Below, piece after piece: positions 51,591 through 59,752 of a stretch of DNA of 64,000 nt. The notes under the pieces are model-generated. The model made no database searches. It saw only the letters and a program-made list of their open reading frames with translations, and had not been told where the DNA came from. The stretch's first letter is position 1. Each line of letters opens with the position of its first letter. The DNA is from Rikenella microfusus DSM 15922 (GTDB lineage: Bacteria; Bacteroidota; Bacteroidia; Bacteroidales; Rikenellaceae). The stretch lies in the NCBI RefSeq assembly GCF_000427365.1, contig NZ_KE386488.1, forward strand, positions 1,337,882-1,401,881, given 5' to 3'. The translations under genes and the position numbers were made by a program.

Positions 51591-52628
51591 ATGGCATTAT
51601 CCTTTCCGCGCGATTACCGTCCGCGTCTGGTTCCGGAGACCCAGGAACAGGCGATCAAAGAGATCAAGGACACTTTCCAGCGTATTCTGAGCGAAGAGCT
51701 GCACCTGCGCCGCGTTACCGCCCCCTTGTTCGTACTTTCCGGTACCGGGATCAACGACGACCTGAGCGGCGTGGAACGGGCGGTGAGCTTTCCCGTCAAG
51801 GATATGGGCGGTGCGCGGGCCGAAGTAGTGCAGTCGCTGGCCAAATGGAAAAGGATCAAGTTGGGCGCCTACCAGATCGCGCCGGGCTACGGGCTTTATA
51901 CCGACATGAACGCCATCCGCGCCGACGAGGAGCTGGACAATATCCATTCGCTCTACGTCGATCAGTGGGACTGGGAGCGGACGATCCGTCCCGAAGAACG
52001 CAATGTCGCTTTTCTGAAAGAGATCGTACGGAAAATATACGACGTGCTGCTCCGCGTCGAACAGGCCGTTTACCGTGCCCATCCCCACATTACGCCGGTG
52101 CTGCCGGACGATATCGTTTTCGTCCATGCCGAAGAGTTGCTGCGCGAATATCCGGGACTCAGCCCGAAAGAACGTGAGAACGAAGCCGCCCGAAAATACG
52201 GCGCCGTGTTCATCATCGGTATCGGCGCCCCGCTCTCCGACGGACGGAAACACGACGACCGCGCCCCGGACTACGACGACTGGATCACCCCCAATGAAGA
52301 GGGCTTCGCCGGTCTGAACGGCGACCTGATCCTGTGGAATCCGGTGCTCGAATCGGCTTACGAAATTTCGTCGATGGGAATCCGCGTAACGCCGGAATCG
52401 CTGGAGAAACAACTCCGGGCCAGCGGCAAATACGACGAGCGGAAAGGGCTGAAATACCACCGCATGCTGCTCGGCGGCGAGCTGCCGCTCTCCATCGGCG
52501 GCGGGATCGGCCAGTCGCGGCTCTGCATGTTCTTCCTGCGCTGCGCCCATATCGGCGAAGTGCAGGCCAGCATCTGGCCCGAAGAGATGCGCGAAGCGTG
52601 CCGACAACATAACATAGAACTGAAATAA
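51591..52628 (+). CDS. asnA: Aspartate-ammonia ligase
   Basis: 345 aa (E. coli 330). Makes asparagine from aspartate and free ammonia with ATP; class II aminoacyl-tRNA-synthetase-like fold. Motifs: LSGTGINDDLSGVERAVSF, KRIKLGAYQIAPGYGLYTDMNAIR, VDQWDWERTI and the C-terminal ATP-binding GGGIGQSRLCMFFL. Cytosolic. Its neighbour is glutamine synthetase, so two ammonia-fixing enzymes stand together; they are 193 bp apart and may be separate units. Confidence 0.97.
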   Translation: MALSFPRDYRPRLVPETQEQAIKEIKDTFQRILSEELHLRRVTAPLFVLSGTGINDDLSGVERAVSFPVKDMGGARAEVVQSLAKWKRIKLGAYQIAPGYGLYTDMNAIRADEELDNIHSLYVDQWDWERTIRPEERNVAFLKEIVRKIYDVLLRVEQAVYRAHPHITPVLPDDIVFVHAEELLREYPGLSPKERENEAARKYGAVFIIGIGAPLSDGRKHDDRAPDYDDWITPNEEGFAGLNGDLILWNPVLESAYEISSMGIRVTPESLEKQLRASGKYDERKGLKYHRMLLGGELPLSIGGGIGQSRLCMFFLRCAHIGEVQASIWPEEMREACRQHNIELK

Positions 52629-52821
52629 GAACCGGGCCGAACATGCAACCCTCGTTTTTCCCGGCTCTTTTATCCCGCCTCCGGATTCGTTGCATGGCCC
52701 CGCCCTGCGTCCCGTCCGGAACGGGTAAAACGGAATAAAACGCTGTAAAATAACCTCGGCGACAGTTTAAGCAGGCTCTGAAAAATCCGGAAGCGGAAAT
52801 AACCTTATAAATCACACACCC

Positions 52822-55014
52822 ATGTCATCACTCAGATTCAAAGTTGTAGACGAAGCGATCCGACGTAAAGCCCTCGACGTGCAGCTGCCGGCCCAACGGC
52901 CCTCCGAATATTTCGGCATGTACGTCTTCACCCAGGATCGTATGCGGAAATATCTGCCCAAGAACGTTTACGAAGCGTTGGTGGATACCATGAACAACCG
53001 TACGCCCCTGAGCCGCGAGTTGGCTATGGGTGTGGCTGCCGGAATGAAACAGTGGGCCATGGAGATGGGGGCTACCCACTATACGCACTGGTTCCAGCCG
53101 CTGAACGGCGGTACCGCCGAAAAACACGACGCCTTTGTGGAACACGACGGCCACGGCGGGCTGATCGAAGAGTTCTCCGGAAAACTGCTGATCCAGCAGG
53201 AACCCGACGCGTCGAGTTTCCCGAACGGCGGTATCCGGAACACCTTCGAAGCCCGCGGTTACTCGGCCTGGGACCCGACCTCGCCGGCCTTTATCGTGGA
53301 TTCGACCCTCTGCATCCCGACGATCTTCATCGCCTATACCGGCGAAGCGCTCGACTTCAAGACCCCGCTGCTGAAATCCATCGCCGCGGTAGACAAAGCC
53401 GCGACCTCGGTGTGCAAACTGTTCGACCCGAACGTAAAGAAGGTGACGGCCTTTCTGGGCTGGGAACAGGAATACTTCCTTGTGGACGAAGGGCTGTGGG
53501 CCGCGCGTCCCGACCTGATTCTTACGGGCCGGACATTGATGGGGCACGAGAGCGCCAAAAACCAGCAGCTCGAAGACCACTATTTCGGCTCGATTCCGAC
53601 CCGTGTGGCGGCATTTATGAAAGAATTGGACGTCGAACTGCTCAAACTCGGCATCCCGGTGAAAACGCGGCACAACGAAGTGGCCCCCAATCAGTTCGAG
53701 CTGGCGCCGATCTATGAGGAAGCCAATCTCGCCAACGACCACAACCTGCTCCTGATGAGCGTGATCCACCGTATCGCGCGTAAACACTGCTTCCGCTGCC
53801 TGCTGCACGAAAAACCGTTCAAAGGAATCAACGGTTCGGGCAAGCACAACAACTGGTCGCTGGGCACCGATACCGGCGTGAACCTCTTTTCGCCGGGTAA
53901 GACGCCGAAAGACAACCTGTTGTTCGTGACTTTCCTCGTCAATACGATGATGGCGGTCTATAAGTACAACGGCCTGCTGAAAGCCTCCATTTCGAGCGCC
54001 ACGAACGCCCACCGGCTGGGCGCCAACGAAGCGCCGCCCGCGATCATCTCGGTGTTCCTCGGCCGTCAGCTGAACGAAGTGCTGGACAAGATCGAGTCGA
54101 GCACGTCTGAAGAGGCGATCAAAGTGGACGACAAATCCGGATTCAAACTCGGCATCGCGCATATTCCGGAACTGTTGCTGGACAACACCGACCGTAACCG
54201 GACCTCGCCGTTCGCGTTCACGGGCAACCGGTTCGAGTTCCGCGCCGTCGGCTCCTCGGCCAACTGCGGCGGGGCGCTGACGGTCATCAACACCGCCGTG
54301 GCGCATCAGCTCACCCGGTTCCGCAAGGAGATCGACGAGCTGACGGCTACCCATATGCCGATCGAAAAGGCGATCTTCACGGTGCTGAAAAAGTACATCA
54401 AGGAGTGCGAACCGATCCGTTTCGACGGCAACGGTTACAGCGAGGAGTGGAAAATCGAAGCCGCGAAGCGCGGATTGGATACCGAAACCAGCATTCCGCT
54501 GATCTTCGACCGTTTCCTGACTTCGGAATCGGTGGACCTGTTCACCTCGATGAACGTGCTGAGCGAAGTGGAACTGCACGCCCGCACGGAAGTGGATTGG
54601 GAGACCTATACCAAGAAAGTGCAGATCGAAGCCCGCGTGCTGGGCGATTTGGCGATGAACCACATCCTGCCGGTGGCTTCGCGTTACCAGAGCCTGTTGC
54701 TGGACAAGGTGTACAAAGTGCACCAGATTTTCCGCGACGGGCAGCGGGCGGACATGCTTTCGCAACGCGACGTGGAGCTGATCGAGCAGATCAACGACCA
54801 TATTTCGGCGATCCAGGCGCAGGTGAACGACTTGGTGAACGCCCGCAAGGTGGCCAACAAAATCTGCGGCGAGCGGGCCAAAGCCATCGCTTATCACGAT
54901 ACGGTGGTGCCGTTGATGGACGAGATCCGTTACCACATCGACAAACTGGAGCTGATGGTCGATAACGAGATGTGGACGCTGCCCAAATACCGCGAACTGC
55001 TGTTCCTGAAATAA
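52822..55014 (+). CDS. glnN: Glutamine synthetase, type III
   Basis: 730 aa, the length of GSIII, far above type I (about 470). Condenses glutamate and ammonia with ATP; dodecamer. Family motifs: GATHYTHWFQPLNGGTAEKHDAF (about 83-105), FLGWEQEYFL, VKTRHNEVAPNQFE (about 278-291), GKHNNWSLGT (about 340) and NRTSPFAFTGNRFEFRAVG (about 459-477). GSIII is the usual glutamine synthetase of Bacteroidales. A short spacer upstream shows no clear promoter. Followed 7 bp later by lemA. Confidence 0.97.
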   Translation: MSSLRFKVVDEAIRRKALDVQLPAQRPSEYFGMYVFTQDRMRKYLPKNVYEALVDTMNNRTPLSRELAMGVAAGMKQWAMEMGATHYTHWFQPLNGGTAEKHDAFVEHDGHGGLIEEFSGKLLIQQEPDASSFPNGGIRNTFEARGYSAWDPTSPAFIVDSTLCIPTIFIAYTGEALDFKTPLLKSIAAVDKAATSVCKLFDPNVKKVTAFLGWEQEYFLVDEGLWAARPDLILTGRTLMGHESAKNQQLEDHYFGSIPTRVAAFMKELDVELLKLGIPVKTRHNEVAPNQFELAPIYEEANLANDHNLLLMSVIHRIARKHCFRCLLHEKPFKGINGSGKHNNWSLGTDTGVNLFSPGKTPKDNLLFVTFLVNTMMAVYKYNGLLKASISSATNAHRLGANEAPPAIISVFLGRQLNEVLDKIESSTSEEAIKVDDKSGFKLGIAHIPELLLDNTDRNRTSPFAFTGNRFEFRAVGSSANCGGALTVINTAVAHQLTRFRKEIDELTATHMPIEKAIFTVLKKYIKECEPIRFDGNGYSEEWKIEAAKRGLDTETSIPLIFDRFLTSESVDLFTSMNVLSEVELHARTEVDWETYTKKVQIEARVLGDLAMNHILPVASRYQSLLLDKVYKVHQIFRDGQRADMLSQRDVELIEQINDHISAIQAQVNDLVNARKVANKICGERAKAIAYHDTVVPLMDEIRYHIDKLELMVDNEMWTLPKYRELLFLK

Positions 55015-55021
55015 ACGAGAT

Positions 55022-55609
55022 ATGGTACCCTGGATCATTCTCGCCGCCGTTCTCCTGTTGCTGGTGGCGCTTCCTGTTTCCATCTACAACGGACTCGTGC
55101 GGCGGCGTAACGGAATCGCCAATGCGCAGGGGGCGATCGACGCCGTGCTCAAACAGCGTTTCGACCTGCTGCCCAACCTGGTGGAGACCGTGAAACGGTA
55201 TGCCGCGCACGAAACGGGGCTGTTCGCCGGGGTCGTGGCCCTGCGGAAAGGTAAAAATTCATACGGCGAGTTGTCGGCCGACGAAAAAAACGCGTTCGAC
55301 AGCGGTTTCAGGACCGGCCTGCGGAATTTCTATGCCGTGGCCGAAAATTATCCCGACCTGAAAGCATCGGACAATTTCCTGCATCTGCAGCGCACGCTCA
55401 ATGAGCTGGAGGAGCAGTTGTCGGCGGCCCGGCGTACCTATAACGCCGTCGTGACGGATTATAACAATGCCGTACAGGTGTTCCCTTCGTCCGTTATCGC
55501 CGGACTGTTCGGTTTCCGTCCCGGGCGGGTGCTCGAAACCCCGGCCGAAGAGCGCGGGGTGCCCGATGTCGGGAATCTGTTCGGAGATAACCGGTGCGGA
55601 AGGCAGTGA
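55022..55609 (+). CDS. LemA family protein
   Basis: 195 aa. N-terminal helix (WIILAAVLLLLVALPVSIYNGLV, about 4-26) followed by long amphipathic helices with the family words RRNGIANAQGAIDAVLKQRFDLLPNLVETVKRYAAHE and LQRTLNELEEQLSAARRTYN, ending FPSSVIAGLFGF. Function unclear; an envelope role is suspected. Coupled with the following DUF3137 gene. Confidence 0.93.
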   Translation: MVPWIILAAVLLLLVALPVSIYNGLVRRRNGIANAQGAIDAVLKQRFDLLPNLVETVKRYAAHETGLFAGVVALRKGKNSYGELSADEKNAFDSGFRTGLRNFYAVAENYPDLKASDNFLHLQRTLNELEEQLSAARRTYNAVVTDYNNAVQVFPSSVIAGLFGFRPGRVLETPAEERGVPDVGNLFGDNRCGRQ

Positions 55610-55614
55610 CGGAT

Positions 55615-56487
55615 ATGTCCGGTATAGAGAGCGGGGATTTCCCTCGATTGCAGGCGCGTTACCGCCGGCAGTGGTGGATATGGTTCGCCGGTTGCGCTGT
55701 GCTGACCCTGGTCGGCGTGCTGGCTGCGGGTGTTTACGGAATCGGCATGGCGGTGTTGTCGTTGATCGCACTGCCGGTCGTGTCCGCTCAGTTGTCTAAA
55801 AAGTTATCGAGGTATTATAAAAGCGAGATCGTTCCGCAGTTCGTCGGGCGGTTCTGCGATGAGGGACGTTATGTGCCCGGGGCGGGAATCGACGAGGAGG
55901 TGTTCCGGGCCAGCAACCTGTTCGGCGCTCCTCCCGACCGCTATGCCACCGAGGACCTGATCGAAGGCCGTGTCGGCAAGACCGTTTTCCGTTTTGCGGA
56001 AGTCCATGCGCAGGAGAGGCGGACGACGCATACCAAAAACGGCACCCGTACCACGTGGGTGGATATTTTCCGGGGGTTCTTTTTCGTTGCGGATTTCAAT
56101 AAGCATTTCCGGGGTCAGACCACGTTGGTGCCCAATTTCTGGGGCAGCAAATGGCTGGCCGGGAGACGGCGCGTCCAGCTGGAGAATCCGGAACTGATGA
56201 AAGAGTTCCTGGTCTGTTCCACCGACCAGACCGAGGCGCGGTATCTCCTCACGCCGGGGCTGATGGAGCGTATCATGAAACTTTGGAACAGGTATCCGGA
56301 ACAGTTGAGCATCAGTTTTACCGGTTCCTGCATCATGGTGGCGCGTTCGTGCGCGGCGAACCATTACGAAGCGAGTATCTGGCGTCCGCTGGAGCGGTGT
56401 ACGGAACGCGATATCGAGGCGGTGAGGGGACTCACGGCGATCGTCGGGGAGCTGAATATGAATACCCGGATCTGGACGAAAGAGTAG
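55615..56487 (+). CDS. DUF3137 domain membrane protein
   Basis: 290 aa from the ATG at 55615 (GTG at 55594 would overlap lemA). Two N-terminal helices (about 20-60, WWIWFAGCAVLTLVGVLAAGVYGIGMAVLSLIAL) then a beta-rich cytoplasmic part with DIFRGFFFVADFNKHFRG and LVPNFWG, the words I associate with DUF3137, a family often paired with LemA. Function unknown. Confidence 0.8.
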   Translation: MSGIESGDFPRLQARYRRQWWIWFAGCAVLTLVGVLAAGVYGIGMAVLSLIALPVVSAQLSKKLSRYYKSEIVPQFVGRFCDEGRYVPGAGIDEEVFRASNLFGAPPDRYATEDLIEGRVGKTVFRFAEVHAQERRTTHTKNGTRTTWVDIFRGFFFVADFNKHFRGQTTLVPNFWGSKWLAGRRRVQLENPELMKEFLVCSTDQTEARYLLTPGLMERIMKLWNRYPEQLSISFTGSCIMVARSCAANHYEASIWRPLERCTERDIEAVRGLTAIVGELNMNTRIWTKE

Positions 56488-56610
56488 TGTCGGGGGCGGG
56501 AACGGAGGCTTGGAGAGGAGGGAAGAGGCAGGCTCACTCTCTGGATAAGAGTTCGGATGGAGCATGGCGGCGTTGCAGAGGCGGTTGCGCCGAATCGCAT
56601 GCCCGGTGTC

Positions 56611-56760
56611 GCCCGCTGACGTGGAAACCTAATTTAACCGTACGGTTATTTGCCGAGGGTCGCAGCCTCGCTTTGCGGAGGCATGCCAACTTGCAAAGCT
56701 CGTTTCCGTTCGACCTTTGACCGACAAACGTACGGTTCCATTTACAGAATAGTAAACGAC
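56611..56760. repeat. Type-D repeat (taaccgtacggtta family)
   Basis: gctgacgtggaaacct then aatttaaccgtacggtta then tttgccgagggtcgcagcct, with a second caaacgtacggtt near 56733. The first part recurs inverted at 63055-63095; the second recurs directly at 62690-62727. It precedes the S9 peptidase gene closely, so it may carry its leader. No gene in 56488-56770. Confidence 0.7.
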
Positions 56761-56770
56761 TGAATATAGT

Positions 56771-58978
56771 ATGAAAAGACTGATGACCACTTGGATGATC
56801 GCCTCCGCAGCCCTGACCGGCTGCGGTACCGGCAGCACGCCGTCCGGCAGCGTCGCATCGGGCAACGTGGCTTTGGACACCGCTCTGACCGCCGCCGAAA
56901 AACAGGCACGCGTTTTCACTCCCGAAGTGATGTGGAAAATGGGGCGTATCGGCTCCAGTTCCCTGTCCGCCGACGGGAAAGAGGTGCTTTACGCCCTGAC
57001 CTATTATAATATGGCCGACAACAAAGGCTATACTTCGTTGTACGTGATGCCGGTCGGCGATCCTGCGCAGGCGCGGCAGATCACCGATAACGGCGGCAAG
57101 GACAACTCTCCCGCCTGGGGCGTGAATCCCGCCACCGGAGAAACGTGCATCTATTTCCTCAGTTCGAGGGGAGGGGAAAGCGCCGCACAGCAGCTGTGGG
57201 CCGTACAGCCCGACGGCACGGGGCTGCGTCGGCTCTCCTCCGTGGAGGGCGGCATTACCGGTTTCGGCGTAAGCCCGAAAGGCGATAAAGTGTGGTACAC
57301 CGCCGACGTGAAAGTAGACTCCGTCTCCTCGGCCGATCTTTACGGCATGCCCGAATCCAAAGCCCTGATCTACGACGACCTGATGGAACGCCATTGGGAT
57401 TGCTGGGAAGACGGTTCGTACAGCCATATCTTCGTGGCCGACCTGAATCCGTCGGCTACCGCCGGCGACGGGCTTTCCGGTGCGAAAGACATCATGCCCG
57501 GCGAAGCGTGGGATGCGCCTCTGGCGCCCTATTTCGATATGGGCGAGATCGCTTGGAACAATGCCGGTACCGAGCTGGCCTATACCTGCAAGAAACTGAC
57601 CGGTTACGAATATTCCATGAGTACCGACAGCGATATTTACCTCTATACCTTGGCCGACGGGAAGACCCGGAACCTGACCGAGGGGATGCCGGGGTACGAC
57701 AAGTATCCGGTATTCTCGCCGGACGACAGCAAATTGGCGTGGCAAAGCATGGAACGCGCCCGGAACGAGTCGGACAAAGACCGTCTTTTCGTGATGAACC
57801 TTTCTACCGGCGCCAAAACATACGTGACGGACGGGTTCGATTACAACGCCGCCAATCTGAAATGGACGCCGGACGGCAACGCCATCTATTTCATCGCTCC
57901 GATCGAGGCTACCCACCAGATTTGCCGGGCCGATCTCTCCGCAGGCAAAATCGACGTGCTGACCGCGGGCGACCATGACTACACGGGCTTCAGCATCGCG
58001 TTTCCGAATGCGGCGCAGGCCGGTTCCTCGGCCGCATGCGGCACAGGGGCGGACGAGGCGGTGATCGTGGCCGAAAAGACCACCCTGCAAATGGCTCCGG
58101 AGCTGTTCGCCGTGAATGTCAAAGACGGGAAGGATAGCCAAATCACCTTTATCAACCGGGAGATTTACGATAATGTCGATATGGGGACGGTGCAGAAGCG
58201 CTGGGTGCCGACCACCGACGGCAAACGGATGCTGACGTGGGTTGTCCTGCCGCCGAACTTCGACAGCGCGAAAAAATACCCGACGCTGCTTTATTGTCAG
58301 GGCGGCCCGCAAAGCGTCGTTTCGCAGCGGTGGAGCTATCGTTGGAATTTCGAACTGATGGCGGCGCAGGGTTATATCGTGGTGGCTCCGAACCGCCGCG
58401 GCCTGCCGTCGTTCGGGCAGGAGTGGCTCGACCAGATTTCGGGCGACTACAGCGGCCAGAATATCCGCGACTACCTCTCGGCTATCGACGACGTGTCGCG
58501 CGAGCCGTGGGTGGATACCGAACGCCGCGGTTGCGTGGGAGCTTCGTACGGGGGCTATTCGACATTCTATCTGGCCGGGCACAGCGACCGGCGTTTCAAG
58601 GCGTTCATCGCCCACTGCGGGATGTTCAACCTCGAAAGTTTTTATGGCGAAACCGAAGAGTTGTGGTTCCCGACCAACGATTTGGGCGGAGCTTACTGGG
58701 AGCGGCCGGGGAACAAGGTGGCCGACCGCTCGTATGCCAACTCGCCGCATCTGGCCGTGAATGACTGGTATGCGCCGATCCTGATCATTACGGGGGCAAA
58801 GGATTTTCGGATTCCGTTCACGCAGAGCCTCCAGGCATTCACGGCGGCCCGGGCGCACGGCATCCCGTCGCGGCTGGTCTATTTCGAGGACGAAGGGCAT
58901 CAGGTGTTCAAACCGCAGAATTCGTTGGTATGGAACAAGGAGTTCTTCGGCTGGCTGGACAAATACGTGAAGCGGTAG
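56771..58978 (+). CDS. S9 family prolyl oligopeptidase-like lipoprotein
   Basis: 735 aa. Lipoprotein signal (MIASAALTGC, Cys18). An N-terminal beta-propeller (about 50-470) with YTFSPDDS/K-type blades is followed by the alpha/beta-hydrolase domain (about 480-735). Nucleophile Ser in CVGASYGGYST (about 598), Asp in GAKDFRIPFTQS (about 677) and His in EDEGHQVFKPQ (about 713). Such enzymes cut dipeptides or acyl-amino acids from peptides; specificity not assignable. Complements the S46 peptidase. Confidence 0.92.
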   Translation: MKRLMTTWMIASAALTGCGTGSTPSGSVASGNVALDTALTAAEKQARVFTPEVMWKMGRIGSSSLSADGKEVLYALTYYNMADNKGYTSLYVMPVGDPAQARQITDNGGKDNSPAWGVNPATGETCIYFLSSRGGESAAQQLWAVQPDGTGLRRLSSVEGGITGFGVSPKGDKVWYTADVKVDSVSSADLYGMPESKALIYDDLMERHWDCWEDGSYSHIFVADLNPSATAGDGLSGAKDIMPGEAWDAPLAPYFDMGEIAWNNAGTELAYTCKKLTGYEYSMSTDSDIYLYTLADGKTRNLTEGMPGYDKYPVFSPDDSKLAWQSMERARNESDKDRLFVMNLSTGAKTYVTDGFDYNAANLKWTPDGNAIYFIAPIEATHQICRADLSAGKIDVLTAGDHDYTGFSIAFPNAAQAGSSAACGTGADEAVIVAEKTTLQMAPELFAVNVKDGKDSQITFINREIYDNVDMGTVQKRWVPTTDGKRMLTWVVLPPNFDSAKKYPTLLYCQGGPQSVVSQRWSYRWNFELMAAQGYIVVAPNRRGLPSFGQEWLDQISGDYSGQNIRDYLSAIDDVSREPWVDTERRGCVGASYGGYSTFYLAGHSDRRFKAFIAHCGMFNLESFYGETEELWFPTNDLGGAYWERPGNKVADRSYANSPHLAVNDWYAPILIITGAKDFRIPFTQSLQAFTAARAHGIPSRLVYFEDEGHQVFKPQNSLVWNKEFFGWLDKYVKR

Positions 58979-59012
58979 TTTTTCCGTTCCCGGCTTTGTC
59001 CGAAAAACAGGG

Positions 59013-59051
59013 AAAAAGGCTCCTCTCCTTTTATGGAAAGGAGCCTTTTTT
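59013..59051 (+). terminator. Terminator of the S9 peptidase gene
   Basis: Stem aaaaaggctcc / ggagccttttt with a second partial pairing inside and a T-run; 35 bp past the stop. Confidence 0.92.
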
Positions 59052-59061
59052 AGGGTGGATA

Positions 59062-59091
59062 TTGCGGTTTTACGAAAAAGGACTATCTTTG
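59062..59091 (+). promoter_or_regulatory. tRNA-Cys promoter
   Basis: TTG (59062-59064), 19-nt spacer, TATCTTTG (59084-59091), 20 bp before the tRNA. Confidence 0.8.
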
Positions 59092-59111
59092 CACCACGTT
59101 ATACGACACCG

Positions 59112-59182
59112 GGTCGGTTGGCCGAGTGGTTAGGCAGAGGTCTGCAAAACCTCGTACAGCAGTTCGAATCTGCTACCGACCT
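59112..59182 (+). tRNA. tRNA-Cys (GCA)
   Basis: 71 nt. Acceptor GGTCGGT / ACCGACC, anticodon loop CTGCAAA (GCA), T loop GTTCGAAT, discriminator T; CCA not encoded. Followed by a hairpin with aaagagctttt...aaagctctt. Confidence 0.95.
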
Positions 59183-59752
59183 CAAAAAAGAGCTTTTAAT
59201 CGTCTGTTTGGCAGCGCATTGAAAGCTCTTCGTCTTTTCAGGGAGGCGGATGATCTCAAAAAAGCCTTGTTCACAGGCCCTCCCGATACTCTTCCTGCCT
59301 GTTCGGAAAGACCGTCTGCGGGGAGATCTGTTTCTTGTAACCGTGCGTCCGACTCTCCGTCGATCGCTGTTTGCATCCGGATACGGTCGCGCGGCTCTTG
59401 GTTCGTCCCGGTAAAATTTTGCATGATAAAAGGGGGACATCCGGCAATCCGGTTTCGGCTCGGCGGCGTACGACTTTCTGCCCGGGGCGGGGAATCATGG
59501 TCCGAAGACAAAGACGGTGCAAAATACGGTTATCCGATCGAATCTACTCCGTCTCCCGATAGAGGCGCAACCACCCCGACAGGCTCCGGAATCTACGGCC
59601 GACTGTCTAAAGAATGGACACCCGGTGTCTAATTTTTAGACAACCGGCCTTTGTTGTGTTTTATGTAAATATCTGTTATACAGTATTTTGTGAATTATGG
59701 CACGGAGTTGGAAATAAATAGGCGCAGAAATAAATGCAAATTCACAATCGAT
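59183..59752. other. 570-bp intergenic region
   Basis: No gene supported. A hairpin (aaagagcttt...aaagctctt, about 59187-59230) probably ends tRNA-Cys transcription. An A/T-rich leader precedes the permease gene with a near -7 box (TATTTTG near 59681). The middle part is mixed sequence I cannot identify. Confidence 0.5.

Noticed and set aside
59183-59640. Coding gene after tRNA-Cys
   Set aside because: Open frames on both strands are short, Arg/Pro/Ser-rich and lack a start context or recognisable domain.
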